Shown: positions 52,574-62,195, counted from the first letter of the stretch. The stretch is DNA of 64,000 nt from UBA5066 sp048500275 (GCA_048500275.1 JASNYI010000001.1:62001-126000); one strand, 5' to 3'. Translations and numbers: made by a program. Notes: a model not told the origin generated them from the letters alone.

Positions 52574-53251
52574 GTGCGTAGCCTCGTCGTCTTCCTCCTG
52601 CTCCTCGCGATCAAGGTCGCGAGCCGCGTCTTCTACCGCCACGAGGTGGCATGGGTGGGAGAGGTGCCGCCGGAGCGCTGGAAGGGCCTGCGCCTCGTCG
52701 CCCTGCTGAACCACACGAGTCTCTTCGAGCTCGTCTACCTCGGCGACGCACCCCTGAAACTCCTCTGGGCCATCGCGAGACGGGGAGTCATCCCGGCAGC
52801 GCAGAAGACCGTCGATCGCCCGTTCGTCGGCCTGATGTACAGGCTCGTCGCACGGCAGGTCGTGCCGATCTCGCGCGAAAGGGACCACACGTGGACGGGT
52901 CTCCTCGGTGCGATCCGGGCCGACGGCCTCGTGGTGATGGCGCCGGAAGGCCGGATGATGCGCGAGTCGGGCCTCGACGCGACGGGCCGGCGGATGTCGA
53001 TCCGTGGCGGCATCGCCGACGTCCTCCAGGCCCTCGGAGACGGCGGGATGCTGATCGCCTACAGCGGCGGCCTCCACCACGTCCAGGTGCCGGGCCGATG
53101 GCCCCGGGTCTTCCGAACGGTGCGGCTCCGGCTCGAGCGGCTCGACATCGCGGCTTACGTGAAGGCACTCGGAGAGGGGCGCGACCTCGACGCCTTCAAG
53201 AGGGCGGTGAAGGACGACCTGCAGCGCCGCCTCGACCTTTACTGCTCCTGA
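52574..53251 (+). CDS. PlsC-like 1-acylglycerol-3-phosphate acyltransferase
   Basis: The 225-residue protein begins with a membrane helix (SLVVFLLLLAIKVASRVFY). It carries the acyltransferase block I as NHTSLFE, a variant of NHxxxxD with Glu for Asp, block III-like PEGRMM and the later IAYSGGLH. It belongs to the LPLAT family that acylates lysophosphatidic acid or related lipids. Start GTG 52574. The altered block I suggests a divergent acceptor or reduced activity. It is divergent from the small cysteine-rich gene. Confidence 0.75.
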   Translation: MRSLVVFLLLLAIKVASRVFYRHEVAWVGEVPPERWKGLRLVALLNHTSLFELVYLGDAPLKLLWAIARRGVIPAAQKTVDRPFVGLMYRLVARQVVPISRERDHTWTGLLGAIRADGLVVMAPEGRMMRESGLDATGRRMSIRGGIADVLQALGDGGMLIAYSGGLHHVQVPGRWPRVFRTVRLRLERLDIAAYVKALGEGRDLDAFKRAVKDDLQRRLDLYCS

Positions 53252-53305
53252 CGTCGTCGACGACCGGACGGTTGGGGCTGGCTCGCGGCGCCCTTCCGCC
53301 CCTCC

Positions 53306-53707
53306 TCAGACCTTCTTCGCGAACGACTCGACCATGAGGAGCTCCCTGCCGCCCTTCGACTTGCAGAGCCTCCCCTTCACCTCGAGCTTCACCTTGCCGT
53401 GGTCGGCCGCGGCCTTCACGCCGGCGACGTCCTTCGTTTCGGGACAGAACGCCAGGTAGCCCTCGCGGCCGTCCGCCTTGAAGACGGGGTTACAGCTCTT
53501 TGCCGTGTGCAGGTCGCAGTGCTCGCAGAGGACGGTCCCCGTCAGCGTCACCGCGCTCTCGGAGACGGGCTCGCAGCTCGCGCCGGCCTTCTCGGCCTCG
53601 GCGCAGCAGGAGGGCCCCTTCCTCGGGGCTGCATTGCCGGCGGCGACGGGGCTCGCGGTGACGACGAGGGCGAGCGCGGCGGCGAGAGCGACGAGAATGC
53701 GCTTCAC
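53306..53707 (-). CDS. Secreted cysteine-rich protein, possibly metal-binding
   Basis: The 133-residue protein has a signal peptide (MKRILVALAAALALVVTASPVAAG). The mature part has SCCAEAEKAGASC, then LTGTVLCEHCDLHTAKSC, FCPETK and GRLCKSKGG. The CEHCDLH segment is a likely metal or redox pair. The fold looks like a small beta barrel of the kind predicted for bacterial OB-type proteins. I do not recognise a named family. Start GTG 53707. Confidence 0.7.
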   Translation of the reverse strand: MKRILVALAAALALVVTASPVAAGNAAPRKGPSCCAEAEKAGASCEPVSESAVTLTGTVLCEHCDLHTAKSCNPVFKADGREGYLAFCPETKDVAGVKAAADHGKVKLEVKGRLCKSKGGRELLMVESFAKKV

Positions 53708-54015
53708 GAGATGACGTCCTCCTTCGGGTGCGATCCGCCTGCCGCGCGGGCGGCGCAGACCGAGGATACCTTCGCTCCGCCGTCCCCCACACCTGCCGGC
53801 CTTCGCGGCGGAGGTGCCCCTCGCCGTCCCAACCGGGACGGTCCTCGTATCGCTCGCCGGCACGGGCGACGTGAGGTGGAATGCGTCCTCGACCGAGGTC
53901 GGCTGCGACCGGCGCGCCGATTGCTTGCTTCCTCGCGAGCCTGTGGGCTCCGGCCTGCAGCACCGCGATCCGTCCTGCGCAGGGGACGGGCGCGCGCGAA
54001 GGGGAGGATCCTTCG

Positions 54016-55800
54016 ATGAGCAGAAGAGCCGGACGACCCGCTCGAGCAACCGTCGTCGTGGCCGCGCTGCTGCTCGCCGCCGGAGGAGCGCAACACGCTC
54101 CGGGCCAGCCTCCGGCTCCGGACGCTTCGGGCCAGCCTCCAGCTCCGGACGCTTCGCGCGTCCGGAGCGCGGCGGCGTTGACGCTCGTCAACGTCGACGT
54201 CGTCGTCACGCGGAAGGACGGGACTCCCGCCGAGGGGCTCACCGCCAGCGACTTCGTCGTCCTCCACGGCGGCAAGCCTGTGCCGGTCACGAATTTCAGG
54301 GAAGAGAAGCGCGGGGCGCGGCGGTTGGACTCGGCGATACCCGCCCCGGCGGCGACCCCGGAGACGGCCTCGGGGCCATCCGCTGAGCCGCCCCCCGTGC
54401 CGACCCCCGACTCCGCCCCGCCCGCGCCCGCCCGCCGGCACCTTCTCTTCTTCGTGGACGACCTCGCGCTCCCCGAGCCACGCGAGAGATCCGAGGTCTT
54501 CGGCGCCCTGAAATCGATCGCGATGGGGACTCTGGAGCCGGGGGACGACGCGATGATCGTCACCTGGCGGCGCGGGATCCGGAGGGTCTTCCCATTCACA
54601 AAGGACCTCGCCCTCCTCGAGCGGCGGCTGGACGCTGTCTCGCGCGACGCGCGCCAGCTCGGGCAGGAGACGCAGATCGAGCTCGCCCAGCTCGACATGG
54701 ACGAGAAGTTCTTCCTCTGGTCGGAGAGCAACGGCGACTCCGGACTCTCGCGGAACCGGCTCATCCAGGAGCGCTGGCTCGAGGTGAGGTCGAAGCTTGC
54801 GGTCCTGAAGGGTCTCGTGGCGTCGATGTCCGGCCTCGAAGGGCGGAAGGTGCTGATCCTGGTCTCGCGACGCCTGTCGAAGGTCGCGGGACAGGAGTTC
54901 GAAGTCCCGATCGAGCGCGGGAGCGCACGGCAGGGTGGCTCGAGCATCCTCGGCAATGTGACCGGGATCAACACGAAGGAGTTCATCGACGCTCTCACCG
55001 ACACGGCGAACGCCGCCGGTGTGACGATCCACGCCCTGTACGCCGAGGGATGGACCATGGACGTGCCCACGGCGACGTCCCGGTCGATGTCGCCCCTTCC
55101 GGACCGCTTCTCTTCGATGTTCCTTCAGCAGACCCCCAGGACCTGGTCGAACGAGATGACGACGCTGGGGCAGCTCGCCGAGCGAACCGGCGGCGTCGTC
55201 GCCAGCAACACGATGAAGGCGGGCGATTTCGCCGAGCGGGTCTCCGCCGACCTCTCGCACTGGTACTCGATCGGCTACCCGCGGCCCGAGGGGATCGAAT
55301 CGTCCGGGAAGATCTCGGTGCGCGTGAAGCAGCCCGGCCTCGTCGTGAGGAGCCGCAAGGCGTTCGTCGACCGTCCTGCCGGCGAGGTGATGCGCGAGCG
55401 GGTGGTCGCGAACCTCTTCCGCAGGGACGAGGCGGCGAAGCTGGCCATCGGCGTGGAGGCCGGCACGGCGGTCCCCAAAGGGAAGGACTGCTGGATGACG
55501 CCTCTTCGCGTCCGCGTACCGGTCCGCTCGCTCGCGCTCCTGCCGGACGGCGAGGAGGCAACGGGAGCGGTGACGCTCTACCGGGTCTCGGCCACCCCTG
55601 TCGGCGAGGTCTCGGAGGTGGCGGAGGAGCGCCAGACCGTCCGGATCCCCGCGGAGCTGGCGTCGGCGGACTCCGCCATCGTCCTCGACTACGAGGTCGA
55701 GGTCGAGTCGGTCGACGCCGCCTCGCGGATCTCGGTCGGCGTCCTCGACGAGACGAGCGGCCTGGCCGGATTCCGCGTCCTCATTCCTGCCCGCCGCTGA
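54016..55800 (+). CDS. VWFA-related secreted protein, acidobacterial type (copy 1)
   Basis: The 594-residue protein has an export signal (residues 8-30). A proline-rich linker contains a tandem repeat GQPPAPDAS-GQPPAPDAS. The domain then starts VNVDVVVTRKDGTPAEGLTASDFVVLHGGKPVPV, typical of the von Willebrand A-related proteins abundant in Acidobacteriota. FFVDDLALPEPRERSEV and MLILVSRR-type strands form the A-domain-like core. A C-terminal beta domain follows. The metal site DxSxS is not conserved. ATG 54016 has GGAGG 9 bp upstream. A close paralog lies at 57056. Confidence 0.85.
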   Translation: MSRRAGRPARATVVVAALLLAAGGAQHAPGQPPAPDASGQPPAPDASRVRSAAALTLVNVDVVVTRKDGTPAEGLTASDFVVLHGGKPVPVTNFREEKRGARRLDSAIPAPAATPETASGPSAEPPPVPTPDSAPPAPARRHLLFFVDDLALPEPRERSEVFGALKSIAMGTLEPGDDAMIVTWRRGIRRVFPFTKDLALLERRLDAVSRDARQLGQETQIELAQLDMDEKFFLWSESNGDSGLSRNRLIQERWLEVRSKLAVLKGLVASMSGLEGRKVLILVSRRLSKVAGQEFEVPIERGSARQGGSSILGNVTGINTKEFIDALTDTANAAGVTIHALYAEGWTMDVPTATSRSMSPLPDRFSSMFLQQTPRTWSNEMTTLGQLAERTGGVVASNTMKAGDFAERVSADLSHWYSIGYPRPEGIESSGKISVRVKQPGLVVRSRKAFVDRPAGEVMRERVVANLFRRDEAAKLAIGVEAGTAVPKGKDCWMTPLRVRVPVRSLALLPDGEEATGAVTLYRVSATPVGEVSEVAEERQTVRIPAELASADSAIVLDYEVEVESVDAASRISVGVLDETSGLAGFRVLIPARR

Positions 55801-55841
55801 AGCTCCAGGCGGGGCATCGCACCCTCTTTCGTCGGACCCCG

Positions 55842-56312
55842 CTACCGGCGCCCCTTTCCAAGGCGTGCGTCGACCGCCAGGACCTCCGGCCTTCCGATCT
55901 CGATCTCCCGGAAGTCGGGATGCAGCGGATTCAGGATGAAGTTCGGCTCTGTCGGGACGACGACGCTCGGCACGCAGAGGACGGCGCTCCGGCCCTCGCG
56001 GAGCCACTCGTCGCCGAGCGCGACGACTGCGGCCGGCGCGGGGTGCCTGCGCCACGACGGCGGAAGGCGGTCCGCGGCGAGGTCTTCGACCAGCGCCTCG
56101 TCGAACTCCGCCGGGATGACGACGTAGTGCGGCGCCAGGACGAGGTCGGCGTGGACGACGACCTCGAGGATCGCGAGCGAAACGTGCCCCGCGCAGTAGA
56201 CCGCCGGGCGGCCCGGGCTGTTCCAGCGACCGCCCCAGAGCCGGGCCCCCTCCCCGTCGAACGCGGCCTTCGCCCACCGCTTCTTGACGACCCGGAAGGC
56301 CCGGACCTTCAC
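55842..56312 (-). CDS. RES-domain toxin
   Basis: The 156-residue protein matches RES toxins: RVVKKRWAKAAFDGEGARLWGGRWNSPG, VYCAGHVSLAILEVVVH, NFILNPLHPDF. Conserved Arg, Glu and Ser residues for NAD+ breakdown (R-E-S) are visible in those segments. The toxin depletes NAD+ or ADP-ribosylates a target. Start GTG 56312 overlaps the antitoxin stop by 4 bp. The pair lies between the two VWFA-related paralogs. Confidence 0.9.
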   Translation of the reverse strand: MKVRAFRVVKKRWAKAAFDGEGARLWGGRWNSPGRPAVYCAGHVSLAILEVVVHADLVLAPHYVVIPAEFDEALVEDLAADRLPPSWRRHPAPAAVVALGDEWLREGRSAVLCVPSVVVPTEPNFILNPLHPDFREIEIGRPEVLAVDARLGKGRR

Positions 56313-56821
56313 GAGAAGACGCCGTGCTCCAGCCGGCCGACGAGCCGCTCCACCTCGCGGCCCCCGACCTCCGTCCTCACGAGGTCGATCGGGCGCTCGT
56401 TCCCGAGCAGCGGCTGGCGCTTCTTCAGCCAGGCCCGCGCCGCGCCGTCGTCCCCCTCGAAGAGGCCGAGCGCCGCGGCGAAGACGCGAGAGAGGCGAAC
56501 CGCCCGGTCGGACTCCTCCGGCTCGAGCTTCCCCGCGCTCTTCCGACGGTCCAGCGTCCGGAGCGGAACCGAGATCGCTTCCGCCAGGTCCCGAAGCGGC
56601 AGGTCGGCGTTCTGCTGGAAGCGCTCGAGGGCCGGGTACGGGAGCCCCGCCTCCACGAGCCTCACGACCCCGCGCGCGTCGAGGAGCCTGAGGCCGAAGA
56701 GGAGCGAGTAGGCGTGCTCCCTCGGCCGGCCCGCCCGGAGGGCGTCGCGGAAGCGTTCGAGGTCGGGATGGCGCGACGCCTTCCCGGGGCCCTCGACGGA
56801 GGTTGCGGCGAGGCCTGCCAT
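56309..56821 (-). CDS. Xre/MbcA/ParS-type antitoxin
   Basis: The 170-residue protein has an Xre-like N-terminal helical domain (ALERFQQNADLPLRDLAEAISVPLRTLDRRK). The MbcA/ParS toxin-binding C-terminal domain follows (LSRVFAAALGLFEGDDGAARAWLKKRQPLLG, GGREVERLVGRLEHGVF). It neutralises the RES toxin and probably represses the pair. ATG 56821 is preferred; an ATG 25 codons upstream is in frame but lacks family similarity. Confidence 0.9.
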   Translation of the reverse strand: MAGLAATSVEGPGKASRHPDLERFRDALRAGRPREHAYSLLFGLRLLDARGVVRLVEAGLPYPALERFQQNADLPLRDLAEAISVPLRTLDRRKSAGKLEPEESDRAVRLSRVFAAALGLFEGDDGAARAWLKKRQPLLGNERPIDLVRTEVGGREVERLVGRLEHGVFS

Positions 56822-57055
56822 ATGACGTGAGTATGGGCGCCACTTGACGGGCGCGTCAACCGGGGCCTTCCCGCCTTCGATCGCACGAGCGGGCACCGCG
56901 GGGCGCGACCCGGAGCAATGCCGGGTCTTCGATCGGGGACGATCTTCGCCGGCGCGCCGATTGCTTCATTCCTCGCGGACCTGCGGGCTCCGGCCCGCAG
57001 GCCCGCGATCCGTCCTGCGCAGGGGACGGGCACGCGCGGAGGGGAGGATCCTTCG

Positions 57056-58756
57056 ATGAGCAGAAGAACCGGACGACCCGCTCGGGCGACCGTCGTCCTG
57101 GCCGCGATCCTGCTCGCGGCCGGGGCCGCGCGACACGCTCCGGGCCAGTCTCCGGCTCCGGACGCCTCGCGCGTCCGGAGCGCCGCGGCGTTGACGCTCG
57201 TCAACGTCGACGTCGTCGTCACGCGGAAGGACGGGACTCCCGTCGAGGGGCTCACCGCCGGCGACTTCGTCGTCCTCCACGACGGCAAGCCGGTGCCGGT
57301 CACCAACTTCAGGGAGGAGAAGCGCGGGGCGCCCCAGCCGGACGAGGCGATTCCCGCCCCGGCGGCAGCCCCGGTGCCCGCCCCGCCCGCGCGCGCCCGC
57401 CGGCACCTCCTGTATTTCGTGGACGACCTCGCGCTTCCCGAGCTGCGGGAGAGGGAGGAGGTCTTCGGCGCCCTGAAGTCGATCGCGACGAGGACTCTGG
57501 AACCGGGGGACGACGCGATGATCGTCACCTGGCGGCGCGGGATCCGGAGGGTTTTCCCTTTCACGGGTGACCTCGCCCTCCTCGGGCGGCGGCTGGACGC
57601 CGTCGCGCGGGACGCGGGCCGGCTGGGGCAGGAGGCGGCGACGGAGCTCGAGCAGCTCGCGGCGGACGACGCGTACTACCGCTGGGCGGAGCAGGGCGAC
57701 TCGGAGCTCTCGAGGAACCGGCTGGTCCACGAGCGATGGCTGGAGGTCAAGTCGAAGCTCGTGGCCCTCAGGGGCCTCGTCGGATCGATGGCGGGACTCG
57801 AAGGGCGGAAGGACCTGATCCTCGTCTCGCGACGGCTGTCGAAGATCGCCGGCGTCGAGTACGAGGGCGCGCACATCCTCAAGGACGCGAAGGCCGGGCC
57901 TCCCGGCATCACGGGGACGGTGTCGGGCATCAACACGAAGGCCTACATCGACGAGCTGGTCGACGAGGCGAATGCCGTCGGGGTGACGATCCACTCGATC
58001 TATGCCGAAGGGTGGAGCATGGACGTGCCGACCTCCGCAGCCCCTTCCTCCCTTCCCCCCGGCGTGTCTCCCCTCGAGGTCCGCAAGACGCAGCAGACGT
58101 GGTCGAACGAGATGGCGACCCTCGGCATCGTCTCCGACCGGACGGGAGGCGTCCTCGTCGGCAGCACCTCGGAGGTGTCGCGCTTCGCCGAGCGGGTCTC
58201 CTCCGCCCTCTCGCACTGGTACTCGATCGGCTACCCGAGGCCCGAGGGACGCGAATCGTCCGGGAAGATCTCGGTGCGCGTGAAGCAGCCCGGCCTCGTC
58301 GTGAGGAGCCGCAAGGCGTTCGTCGACCGGCCTGCCGGCGACACGATGCGCGACCGGGTGGTCGCGAATCTCTTCCGGAGGGACGAGGCGGCGAAGCTGG
58401 CCATCGGCGTGGAAGCCGGCACGGCGGTCCGCAAGGGGGAGTACCGCTGGGTGACGCCGCTTCGCGTCCGCGTCCCGGTCCGCTCGCTCGCGCTCCTCCT
58501 CGACGGCGGGGAGGCGAAGGGAGCGGTGACGCTCTACCGGGTCTCGGCCACGCCTGTCGGCGAGGTCTCCGAGGTGGCGGAGGAGCGCCAGGCCGTCCGG
58601 GTCCCCGCGGAGCTCGCGTCGGCGGACTCTGCCGTCGTCCTCGACTACGAGGTCGAGGTCGAGGCGGTCGACGCCGCCTCGCGGATCTCGATCGGCGTCC
58701 TCGACGAGACGAGCGGCCTGGCCGGATTCCGCGTCGTCATTCCCTCCCGTCGCTGA
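57056..58756 (+). CDS. VWFA-related secreted protein, acidobacterial type (copy 2)
   Basis: The 566-residue paralog of the gene at 54016 shares nearly its whole length: signal, VNVDVVVTRKDGTPVEGLT, FVDDLALPELREREEV, and a C-terminal 160 residues that are almost identical. It has one copy of the proline-rich GQSPAPDAS unit where copy 1 has two. About 120 bp upstream are also conserved, including GGGGAGGATCCTTCGATG. The duplication therefore includes the control region. Divergence is greatest in the middle (residues about 300-360). Confidence 0.85.
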   Translation: MSRRTGRPARATVVLAAILLAAGAARHAPGQSPAPDASRVRSAAALTLVNVDVVVTRKDGTPVEGLTAGDFVVLHDGKPVPVTNFREEKRGAPQPDEAIPAPAAAPVPAPPARARRHLLYFVDDLALPELREREEVFGALKSIATRTLEPGDDAMIVTWRRGIRRVFPFTGDLALLGRRLDAVARDAGRLGQEAATELEQLAADDAYYRWAEQGDSELSRNRLVHERWLEVKSKLVALRGLVGSMAGLEGRKDLILVSRRLSKIAGVEYEGAHILKDAKAGPPGITGTVSGINTKAYIDELVDEANAVGVTIHSIYAEGWSMDVPTSAAPSSLPPGVSPLEVRKTQQTWSNEMATLGIVSDRTGGVLVGSTSEVSRFAERVSSALSHWYSIGYPRPEGRESSGKISVRVKQPGLVVRSRKAFVDRPAGDTMRDRVVANLFRRDEAAKLAIGVEAGTAVRKGEYRWVTPLRVRVPVRSLALLLDGGEAKGAVTLYRVSATPVGEVSEVAEERQAVRVPAELASADSAVVLDYEVEVEAVDAASRISIGVLDETSGLAGFRVVIPSRR

Positions 58757-58827
58757 GGGAGCCGTTCCACGACGCCCCGCGGGCCGTCCACCGCTCCCGG
58801 GCACGGCGCGTGCGTACCCCGTGCCGC

Positions 58828-59547
58828 ATGCGCCGCTTCGTCCTCCCCGCCGGACTCCTCCTCGCCCTCCTCCCCTTCCCGCTCGCGGCCGACGCCCTCG
58901 ACGACGTGCGGGCCGGCCTCGGGCGCCTCGCGACCGCCGAGCCGGTGCGCGTGCGCGTGGCCATCTCCCGGACCGAAACGGAGAAGGGCGAGCCGAAGGG
59001 GCCGCCGAAGAAGGGGGAGGCGAACGTCGAGCACGGGCCGGCCGGCCTCTCGATCCACCTGGCCCCCGAATACCTCCCGAAGCCCGGGACGAAAGCCGAG
59101 AGGAAGAAGCGGGAGGAGACGACCGTCCGCCTCGACCCGGGGGACGCGCTGAAGCTCGTCGACCCCGGAACCGGGCTGAGGCAGCTCCTCGACGGGGCCA
59201 CCCTCGTCTCCGACCGGAGCGAGCCGTTCGAGGGCAAGCCTCACCGGACCGTCGTCTTCAAGGTCGTCCCCGACGTCGACGAGGAGGACCGCAAGGCCCT
59301 GAAGCGCTACGAGGACGTGGTGACGCTCCGGCTCGACGCCGAAGGCCTCCCCGTCGCTCTCGACCGGACGCTCGACCTGAAATTCTCGAAGCTCCTCATC
59401 AGCTTCACCGTCTCGCAGCGCGAGAGCCGGAGGTTCGCGCGCGTGGGCGGCCGGCTCGTCACGGCGAGCGCCTCCGAGGAGAGCGTCAGCTCGGGGCTCG
59501 GCCAGAGCGGCGGGGCGTCGACCCGATGGACGGTCACGCCCCTGTAG
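58828..59547 (+). CDS. Secreted hypothetical protein
   Basis: The 239-residue protein has a signal peptide (MRRFVLPAGLLLALLPFPLAADA). A mature part rich in charged residues follows, with strands such as VRVRVAISRTETEKGE and HRTVVFKVVPDVDEEDRK. These look like a periplasmic lipid-binding or LolA-like half-barrel. It ends in a Ser/Gly-rich tail. No named family was recognised. It follows the second VWFA copy by 71 bp and overlaps the end of the convergent serine hydrolase gene by 14 bp. Confidence 0.65.
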   Translation: MRRFVLPAGLLLALLPFPLAADALDDVRAGLGRLATAEPVRVRVAISRTETEKGEPKGPPKKGEANVEHGPAGLSIHLAPEYLPKPGTKAERKKREETTVRLDPGDALKLVDPGTGLRQLLDGATLVSDRSEPFEGKPHRTVVFKVVPDVDEEDRKALKRYEDVVTLRLDAEGLPVALDRTLDLKFSKLLISFTVSQRESRRFARVGGRLVTASASEESVSSGLGQSGGASTRWTVTPL

Positions 59548-60589
59548 GCGGGGGGAAGAGGAGGCGAAGGAAGGCGTCGTCGGAGAAGCCGCTCCGCTCG
59601 CCGCGGAGCGCCCGGAGGATCCCCTTCGCCTGCCGCACGACGACGAGGCCGCGCGTGCGGCTCACGTAGAGCCGCTGGTCGCCGGCGCCGGCCGCGAAGA
59701 CGAGGTCTCCGGGGACGCCGGGGACGTTCTCGAGCGACGCGGCGTTCCGACGGAGGACGGGGATCCGGAGCGCGAGACGACGGTCGATCGGACGGTTCAG
59801 CCACCAGGTCAGGCCGTAGCGCGGGTTCGCCGGAGTCCCCTCGAAGCAGGCGTCGAGCGCCCGCCGGTCGAGGAGATCGACGCCGTGCCAGCCTCCGCCG
59901 AGCCTCACGAGCTCGCCCAGCTTCGCCCAGTCGCGCGCGGCCAGGGCCGCGCCCGAGGGGAGGTGCGGGTTCCCGTCGGCGCCCCTCCGCCAGCGGCCGA
60001 CGGAGAGTCCGATCGGGTCGAGGACCCTCCGGCGCAGGTAGTCGAGCGGCCCCTCGCCGAGCGGGGCGAGCTTGCGGCGCATCACCTCTCCGAAGACCTG
60101 GAACGGCACGGCCCCGTAGGCGAAGCGACGGCCGGGCTCGTCGACGAACGGCGCGGCGACGGCGTCGTTATAGGTCGGCACCCGGCCCCGCTCGCCGCCC
60201 GTCGCGATGCCGCTCGTCAGGCTCAGGAGCTGGCGGATCGTCACCCTCGACTTCCGGGGGTCGGCGCGCCACTCGGGAAGCGTGACACAGACGCGCTCGT
60301 CGAGGGCGAGGAGGCGGTCCTTCACCGCCGCGGCCGCCATCACCCCCGAGAAGCTCTTCGTCCCGCTCGCCAGCTCGTGCGGGCGGGAGGCGCCGCCCCC
60401 GTTCGGGTAGTCCTCGAAGACGACGCGGCCGTCGAAGAGGACGAGGAAGGAGATCCCCTCGCGCGCGCCGCTGTACGAGGCGGCGGCGCGGAGCGCGTCG
60501 GCAGGAGGAGGAGCGGGCGATGGTGTGGCCGTCCCGGCGTCGGCCCGCCCCGCCAGCGCCACGGCGAGGAGAAGGGTGGCGTGTCGCAC
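59534..60589 (-). CDS. Serine hydrolase of the beta-lactamase/penicillin-binding family
   Basis: The 351-residue secreted protein has a signal peptide (residues 1-18). The class C/DD-peptidase nucleophile motif is SGTKS (SxxK). The central Tyr motif appears as FAYGAVPFQ rather than YxN. Conserved TIRQLLSLTSGI and LTWWLNRP segments place it with PF00144. Such enzymes act on D-amino-acid peptides or esters, and a true beta-lactamase is unlikely. Length is normal. Confidence 0.82.
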   Translation of the reverse strand: MRHATLLLAVALAGRADAGTATPSPAPPPADALRAAASYSGAREGISFLVLFDGRVVFEDYPNGGGASRPHELASGTKSFSGVMAAAAVKDRLLALDERVCVTLPEWRADPRKSRVTIRQLLSLTSGIATGGERGRVPTYNDAVAAPFVDEPGRRFAYGAVPFQVFGEVMRRKLAPLGEGPLDYLRRRVLDPIGLSVGRWRRGADGNPHLPSGAALAARDWAKLGELVRLGGGWHGVDLLDRRALDACFEGTPANPRYGLTWWLNRPIDRRLALRIPVLRRNAASLENVPGVPGDLVFAAGAGDQRLYVSRTRGLVVVRQAKGILRALRGERSGFSDDAFLRLLFPPPTGA

Positions 60590-60728
60590 GACGGATTCGA
60601 CGCGCGGGACCCTCTCCCGGTTGTCCCCCGCAGATCGGACACCGGCCTCGGGATGGAATCAGACGGCCGCACTCGCCTCCTCGCGCCGTCCGCCAGGGGC
60701 CGGCGAGGGACCTGTCGACGCCGGGTTC

Positions 60729-62195
60729 TCAGGCGGGCCGGGCGCGCCCCTCGACCGCAGACACCGCCGTCGCCACGGCCACCGTCACGAGGCTCCCCGC
60801 GAGCGTGTAGAACGGCCAGGCGAGCTTCGTCCCGAGGACGACGAAGACCATCGCGCCAACCCCGGCCGCGAAGCCGATCGCCGCCGCGCGGGAGGTCGTC
60901 TTCCCCCGGATCGCGAGGAGGAAGAGGCCGAGGAACCCGCCGTAGGTGAACGAGGCGATGGAGAGCGCCAGCTCGACGACGGCGCGGCCCGTGCCGATGA
61001 AGAAGATCGCCGCGCCGGTCAGGAGGACCGCCCAGGCGAAGCTCACGCGCCGGGAGAGCCGCAGCTTCTGCTCCTCGCTCGTTGCCTTCCCCCGCTTCGT
61101 GGACGCCCAGAGGTCGAAGACGGTGGAGCTCGAGATCGAGCTGATCGAGCCCGAGATCGTCGACATCGCCGCGGCGAGGAGGCCCGCGATGATGAGCCCC
61201 GAGAGGCCGGGCGGGACCTCCTCGACGATGAACTTCGGGAAGACGGCGTCCCCCGGGAGGTCGAGCGGGCCGTAGAAGAGGAAGAGGAGCGTCCCGACGG
61301 CGAGGAAGAGAGCGAACTGGAGGATGACCGCCACGCCGCTCGCCACGAGGGCGCGGCGCCCGTCGCGCAGGCTCTCCGTGGCGAAGAGGCGCTGGACGAT
61401 GATGTAGTCGGTGCCGTGCGAGGCCATCGAGAGGACGGCCCCGCCCAGGATCGCGGTCAGGACGTGGTAGGGCGAGACGAGGAAGTCGCCCCCCGCCTGG
61501 AAGACCGTGAGCTTCCCCGCCGCGACGGCCTCCGTCAGCCGGGCTCCCAGGTCCGGGATCTTCGGGACGAGGACGGAGAGGGCGATGCCCCCGCCGAGGA
61601 CGTAGACGAAGAGCTGGACGACGTCGGTCCAGATGACGGCGCGCACGCCGCCGAGCTGGACGTAGACGACCGTCACCGCCGCCGTCACGAGGATGGCGAC
61701 GAAGTAGAGCGTCGCGTCGGAGATGCCGGAGAAGAGGTTGTAGCCGCGGAAGACGATCGCGAGGGGGATCGCCGTCGCGTAGAGCCTGACGCCGTCGGCG
61801 AAGATCCTCGTCAGGATGAAGGTCGCCGAGGCGAGCCGCCTGACGCCGACGCCGAACGTCCGCTCCAGGAGCGCGTACGACGTCGTCAGCTCCCCCTCGA
61901 AGTAGCGAGGCAGGAGGACCCAGGCGATGACGATCCGCCCCAGGAGGTAGCCAAACGCGAGCTGGAGGAAGCCCCAGCCCCCCTTGAAGGCCATCCCCGG
62001 GACGGAGATGAACGTGAGTGCCGAGGTCTCCGTGGCGACGATGGACGCCGTCACGGCTCCCCACCCGATCTTCTTCTCGGAGAGGAAGTAGTCCTTCGCG
62101 GAGGCCTGCCTCCCCCCCTTGGCGAGGCCGAAGGCGGCGATCCCTCCCATGTAGAGGAGGACGACGACCCAGTCGAGAGGGGTGAACCCGCTCAA
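60729..62195 (-). CDS. Sodium:solute symporter (SSS family)
   Basis: The 488-residue protein has about thirteen helices and SSS motifs: WGAVTASIVATETSALTFIS, GFLQLAFGYLLGRI, MASHGTDYIIVQRLF and AAAMSTISGSISSISSS, which contains the Na+-site serines. It imports a solute such as a carboxylate, sugar or amino acid; substrate unknown. The likely start is TTG 62195, overlapping the DUF190 stop (TTGA). It is the last gene of a crcB-DUF190-symporter operon. Confidence 0.88.
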   Translation of the reverse strand: MSGFTPLDWVVVLLYMGGIAAFGLAKGGRQASAKDYFLSEKKIGWGAVTASIVATETSALTFISVPGMAFKGGWGFLQLAFGYLLGRIVIAWVLLPRYFEGELTTSYALLERTFGVGVRRLASATFILTRIFADGVRLYATAIPLAIVFRGYNLFSGISDATLYFVAILVTAAVTVVYVQLGGVRAVIWTDVVQLFVYVLGGGIALSVLVPKIPDLGARLTEAVAAGKLTVFQAGGDFLVSPYHVLTAILGGAVLSMASHGTDYIIVQRLFATESLRDGRRALVASGVAVILQFALFLAVGTLLFLFYGPLDLPGDAVFPKFIVEEVPPGLSGLIIAGLLAAAMSTISGSISSISSSTVFDLWASTKRGKATSEEQKLRLSRRVSFAWAVLLTGAAIFFIGTGRAVVELALSIASFTYGGFLGLFLLAIRGKTTSRAAAIGFAAGVGAMVFVVLGTKLAWPFYTLAGSLVTVAVATAVSAVEGRARPA

